Origin: Palsa-504 sp050011155
GTDB taxonomy: Bacteria; Actinomycetota; Actinomycetes; Streptosporangiales; Streptosporangiaceae
Length of the DNA stretch: 64,000 nucleotides
Direction: 5' to 3'
Assembly (NCBI GenBank): GCA_050011155.1
Contig: JBEKJP010000001.1
Coordinates: 124,001 to 188,000 of the forward strand
Shown here piece after piece: positions 62,333 to 64,000 of the stretch. The notes under the pieces are model-generated. The model was not told the DNA's origin. It did no database searches and saw only the letters and a program-made list of their open reading frames with translations. Position numbers and translations under genes: made by a program. Each line of letters opens with the position of its first letter. Position 1 is the stretch's first letter.

Positions 62333-62396
62333 CCCGGCTCTCCCGCCAGCCGTCCGTTGATCACCTGCTAGCCAGTCTGCCCGATAGGGTCGGGGC

Positions 62397-63743
62397 GTGC
62401 GAGTCACCATCCTCGGCGGCGGCGGGTTCCGGGTGCCGCTGATCTGCCGCGAACTAGCCGTCAGCGGCCTGCCCGTCGACGAGGTCGTCCTCTACGACGT
62501 GGACTCCGAACGGCTCGGCGTCATCTCCGCCGTGCTGGCCGGCGGCGGTCTCCCGCTGCGTGCCGCCATCGACCTGGACGCGGCCCTGAGCGGCGCTGAC
62601 GTGATCTTCGCGGCGCTGCGCGTGGGCGGCCTCGACGGCCGGGTCGCCGACGAGCGCTCCGCGCTGGACGCGGGCGTGATCGGCCAGGAGACGGTCGGCG
62701 CGGGCGGCCTGTCCTACGCGGCCCGCGCGGTCCCCGTGGTCGATGCGATGGCCCGGCGCATCGCCGAAATCGCCCCCCGGGCCTGGGTCATCTCCATGAC
62801 CAACCCGGCCGGCATCGTGACGGAGGTCATGGCGGCCACGCTCGGCCCGCGGGTCATCGGCGTCTGCGATTCGCCGATGGGCCTGGTCCGCCGGGCCTGC
62901 GCCGCCGCCGGGGTGGACCCGGGCGCCCGGCTGGCCCAAGTCCCGGCCGGAGTCGAGGTGGACTACCTGGGGCTCAACCACCTGGGCTGGCTCCGTGCGC
63001 TGCGGGCCGACGGCACCGACCGGCTGCCCGGGCTGCTGGCCGACCCGGACGCGCTGAAGCGGACCGAGGAAGGGCAGTTGTTCGGCACCGACCTGCTACG
63101 GGCTCTCGGCACGATCCCGAACGAGTACCTGTACTGGTACTACGCTCGCGCCGAGGCCCTGCGGGACGTGCGGGCGGCCGGGCGGACCCGGGCCGAGCAC
63201 GTCCGGGCCGAGCAGCAGCGGTTCTTCGCCGCCGCCGCGGCCGATCCCGGCCGGGCCGCCGCGCTGTGGGATGAGGCCAGCGACGAGCGCAGGCGCAGCT
63301 ACTTCTCGGAACTGCGTTCCGGTGAACGGGACGACGCCGACGTCGAGGCGGGCGGTTACGAGACCATCGCGATCGGGCTGGCCGCCGCCTTGACGGGGGA
63401 GGCCCTGACCGGGGCCACGGGACCCGCCCGGCTCATCCTGAACGTCCGCAACGGCGGCACCGTCCCGGCGCTGGCCCCGGACGCGGTCATCGAGACCGTG
63501 TGCCAGGTGGACGCCGACGGCGCGCTGCCGCTGCCGGCGCCGCCGCCGTCGGATCATGAGCTCGGGCTCATGAGCACGGTGAAGAGCTGCGAGCGGGCCA
63601 TCATCTCGGCCGCCATGACCGGCTCGGCCGCCGACGCCCTGCGCGCCTTCGCGCTGCACCCCCTGGTCGGGTCGCTCGAGGCCGCCCGCATCCTGTCCGA
63701 CGCCGCGCGGGCCGGGGCCGCCGCTACCGCCGCCGGACTGTGA
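62397..63743 (+). CDS. Family 4 glycoside hydrolase (6-phospho-beta-glucosidase type)
   Basis: 448 aa NAD- and divalent-metal-dependent glycosidase. The NAD-binding start is VTILGGGGFRVPLICREL; VISMTNPAGIVTEV carries the Asn used for substrate binding, VIGVCDSPMGLVRRAC the metal-site Cys (about residue 161), and YLGLNHLGWLRAL the His ligand. It cleaves 6-phospho-beta-glucosides by a redox elimination mechanism. The GTG at 62397 is the first start. Family 4 enzymes normally sit with a sugar ABC or PTS importer; only a tail of one follows here. Confidence 0.9.
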   Translation: MRVTILGGGGFRVPLICRELAVSGLPVDEVVLYDVDSERLGVISAVLAGGGLPLRAAIDLDAALSGADVIFAALRVGGLDGRVADERSALDAGVIGQETVGAGGLSYAARAVPVVDAMARRIAEIAPRAWVISMTNPAGIVTEVMAATLGPRVIGVCDSPMGLVRRACAAAGVDPGARLAQVPAGVEVDYLGLNHLGWLRALRADGTDRLPGLLADPDALKRTEEGQLFGTDLLRALGTIPNEYLYWYYARAEALRDVRAAGRTRAEHVRAEQQRFFAAAAADPGRAAALWDEASDERRRSYFSELRSGERDDADVEAGGYETIAIGLAAALTGEALTGATGPARLILNVRNGGTVPALAPDAVIETVCQVDADGALPLPAPPPSDHELGLMSTVKSCERAIISAAMTGSAADALRAFALHPLVGSLEAARILSDAARAGAAATAAGL

Positions 63744-63916
63744 CCCATGGCATCTGGCCAGTCCTGGGGCTGACCATCTTCGAGGGCACGATCAGCAAGG
63801 TCTCCTACAACCTGCTCATGGCCGGCTCCCTGATCGCCGTGGTCCCGGTGCTGATAGTCGCCCTGATCGTCCAGCGTCGCGTCGTCGAAGGCCTCACCCT
63901 CGGCGCCGTCCGCTAG
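63740..63916 (+). pseudogene. C-terminal remnant of a carbohydrate ABC transporter permease (MalG type)
   Basis: A 58-codon frame beginning with a GTG that overlaps the GH4 stop (GTGA) encodes only the last part of a binding-protein-dependent sugar permease. SYNLLMAGSLIAVVPVLIVAL is the terminal membrane helix, and QRRVVEGLTLGAVR is the usual C-terminus (compare Q-R-x-x-V-x-G-L-x-x-G-A-V-K). The first five helices and the EAA loop of a normal 270-300 aa permease are missing. The partner permease and binding protein are also not in the window. It is most likely a deletion relic fused behind the GH4 gene. Confidence 0.72.
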
Positions 63917-64000
63917 GGCGATCCCGGGCCCGTGCGGCTCACCCGCCCGGCCGCAGGGCGCGATCATGCCACATGGGTGCGGCCTTTCGCGGTGGACGCT

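Noticed and set aside
63917..64000. Last 84 bases after the permease remnant
   Set aside because: No frame, promoter or repeat can be supported in this short end piece.

Overview
The window is GC-rich chromosomal DNA from a high-GC Gram-positive bacterium (Actinomycetota), probably a filamentous or soil-type actinomycete. The markers are Lsr2, the CBS-domain GMP reductase GuaB1, the actinobacterial families DUF3145, DUF4193, DUF4235, DUF3093, DUF3710 and DUF5998, two F420-type luciferase-like oxidoreductases, and frequent GTG starts with ATGA/GTGA overlaps. I cannot fix the genus from sequence alone. I saw no tRNA, rRNA, CRISPR array, intact insertion sequence or prophage.

Layout. 1-3.5 kb is loosely packed: a small unknown gene, a stand-alone LigD-type phosphoesterase, a SnoaL-like protein of unusual composition, and lsr2. 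3.5-11.2 kb holds an alpha/beta hydrolase with an acyl-CoA dehydrogenase, an orphan oligopeptide-type ABC permease ending in a tandem repeat, cobS, DUF5998, a phosphodiesterase and a two-domain sulfurtransferase. 11.5-17.8 kb is an inositol-type catabolic operon (iolD, HpaI aldolase, MocA-type dehydrogenase, iolE) divergent from a LacI regulator. 17.8-25.8 kb is a run of minus-strand genes (replication-relaxation protein, MarR-GNAT fusion, Clp_N-HTH protein, UspA, transporter, amidotransferase, beta-lactamase-like hydrolase), interrupted by one aldo/keto reductase. 25.9-30.2 kb is a form II CO-dehydrogenase-like molybdenum hydroxylase (L-S-M) coupled to a HAD phosphatase. 30.2-38.4 kb has an ArsR/SRPBCC-PNPOx pair, a predicted apolipoprotein N-acyltransferase, DUF3145, guaB1, an SDR/TetR pair and a DUF2079 membrane protein. 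38.6-50 kb includes a secreted transglycosylase, an MFS exporter, hemH, an inositol-monophosphatase-family protein, small DUF genes, an AI-2E-type membrane protein, dut, DUF3710, a TrkA pair and a TRAM RNA methyltransferase. 50-64 kb holds a GntR/small-protein divergent pair, LLM oxidoreductases, a Pro/Gly-rich membrane protein, acnA, a PrmC-like methyltransferase, and a PfkB kinase/GH4 glycosidase pair followed by the broken tail of a sugar ABC permease.

How it works together: most of the window is housekeeping metabolism (haem, cobalamin, nucleotides, TCA cycle, potassium, lipoproteins) mixed with small substrate-inducible catabolic units, each beside its own regulator. Several of these regulators sit next to a visible palindromic operator candidate.

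I did not find an obvious new defence or biosynthetic system. The best leads are (i) the divergent GntR/small-protein pair around a perfect 22-bp palindrome, (ii) the Clp_N-HTH protein with two matched palindromes, (iii) two families of hairpin repeats, one of them inside a coding region, (iv) a shortened, aldolase-containing inositol operon, and (v) two truncated transporter loci.
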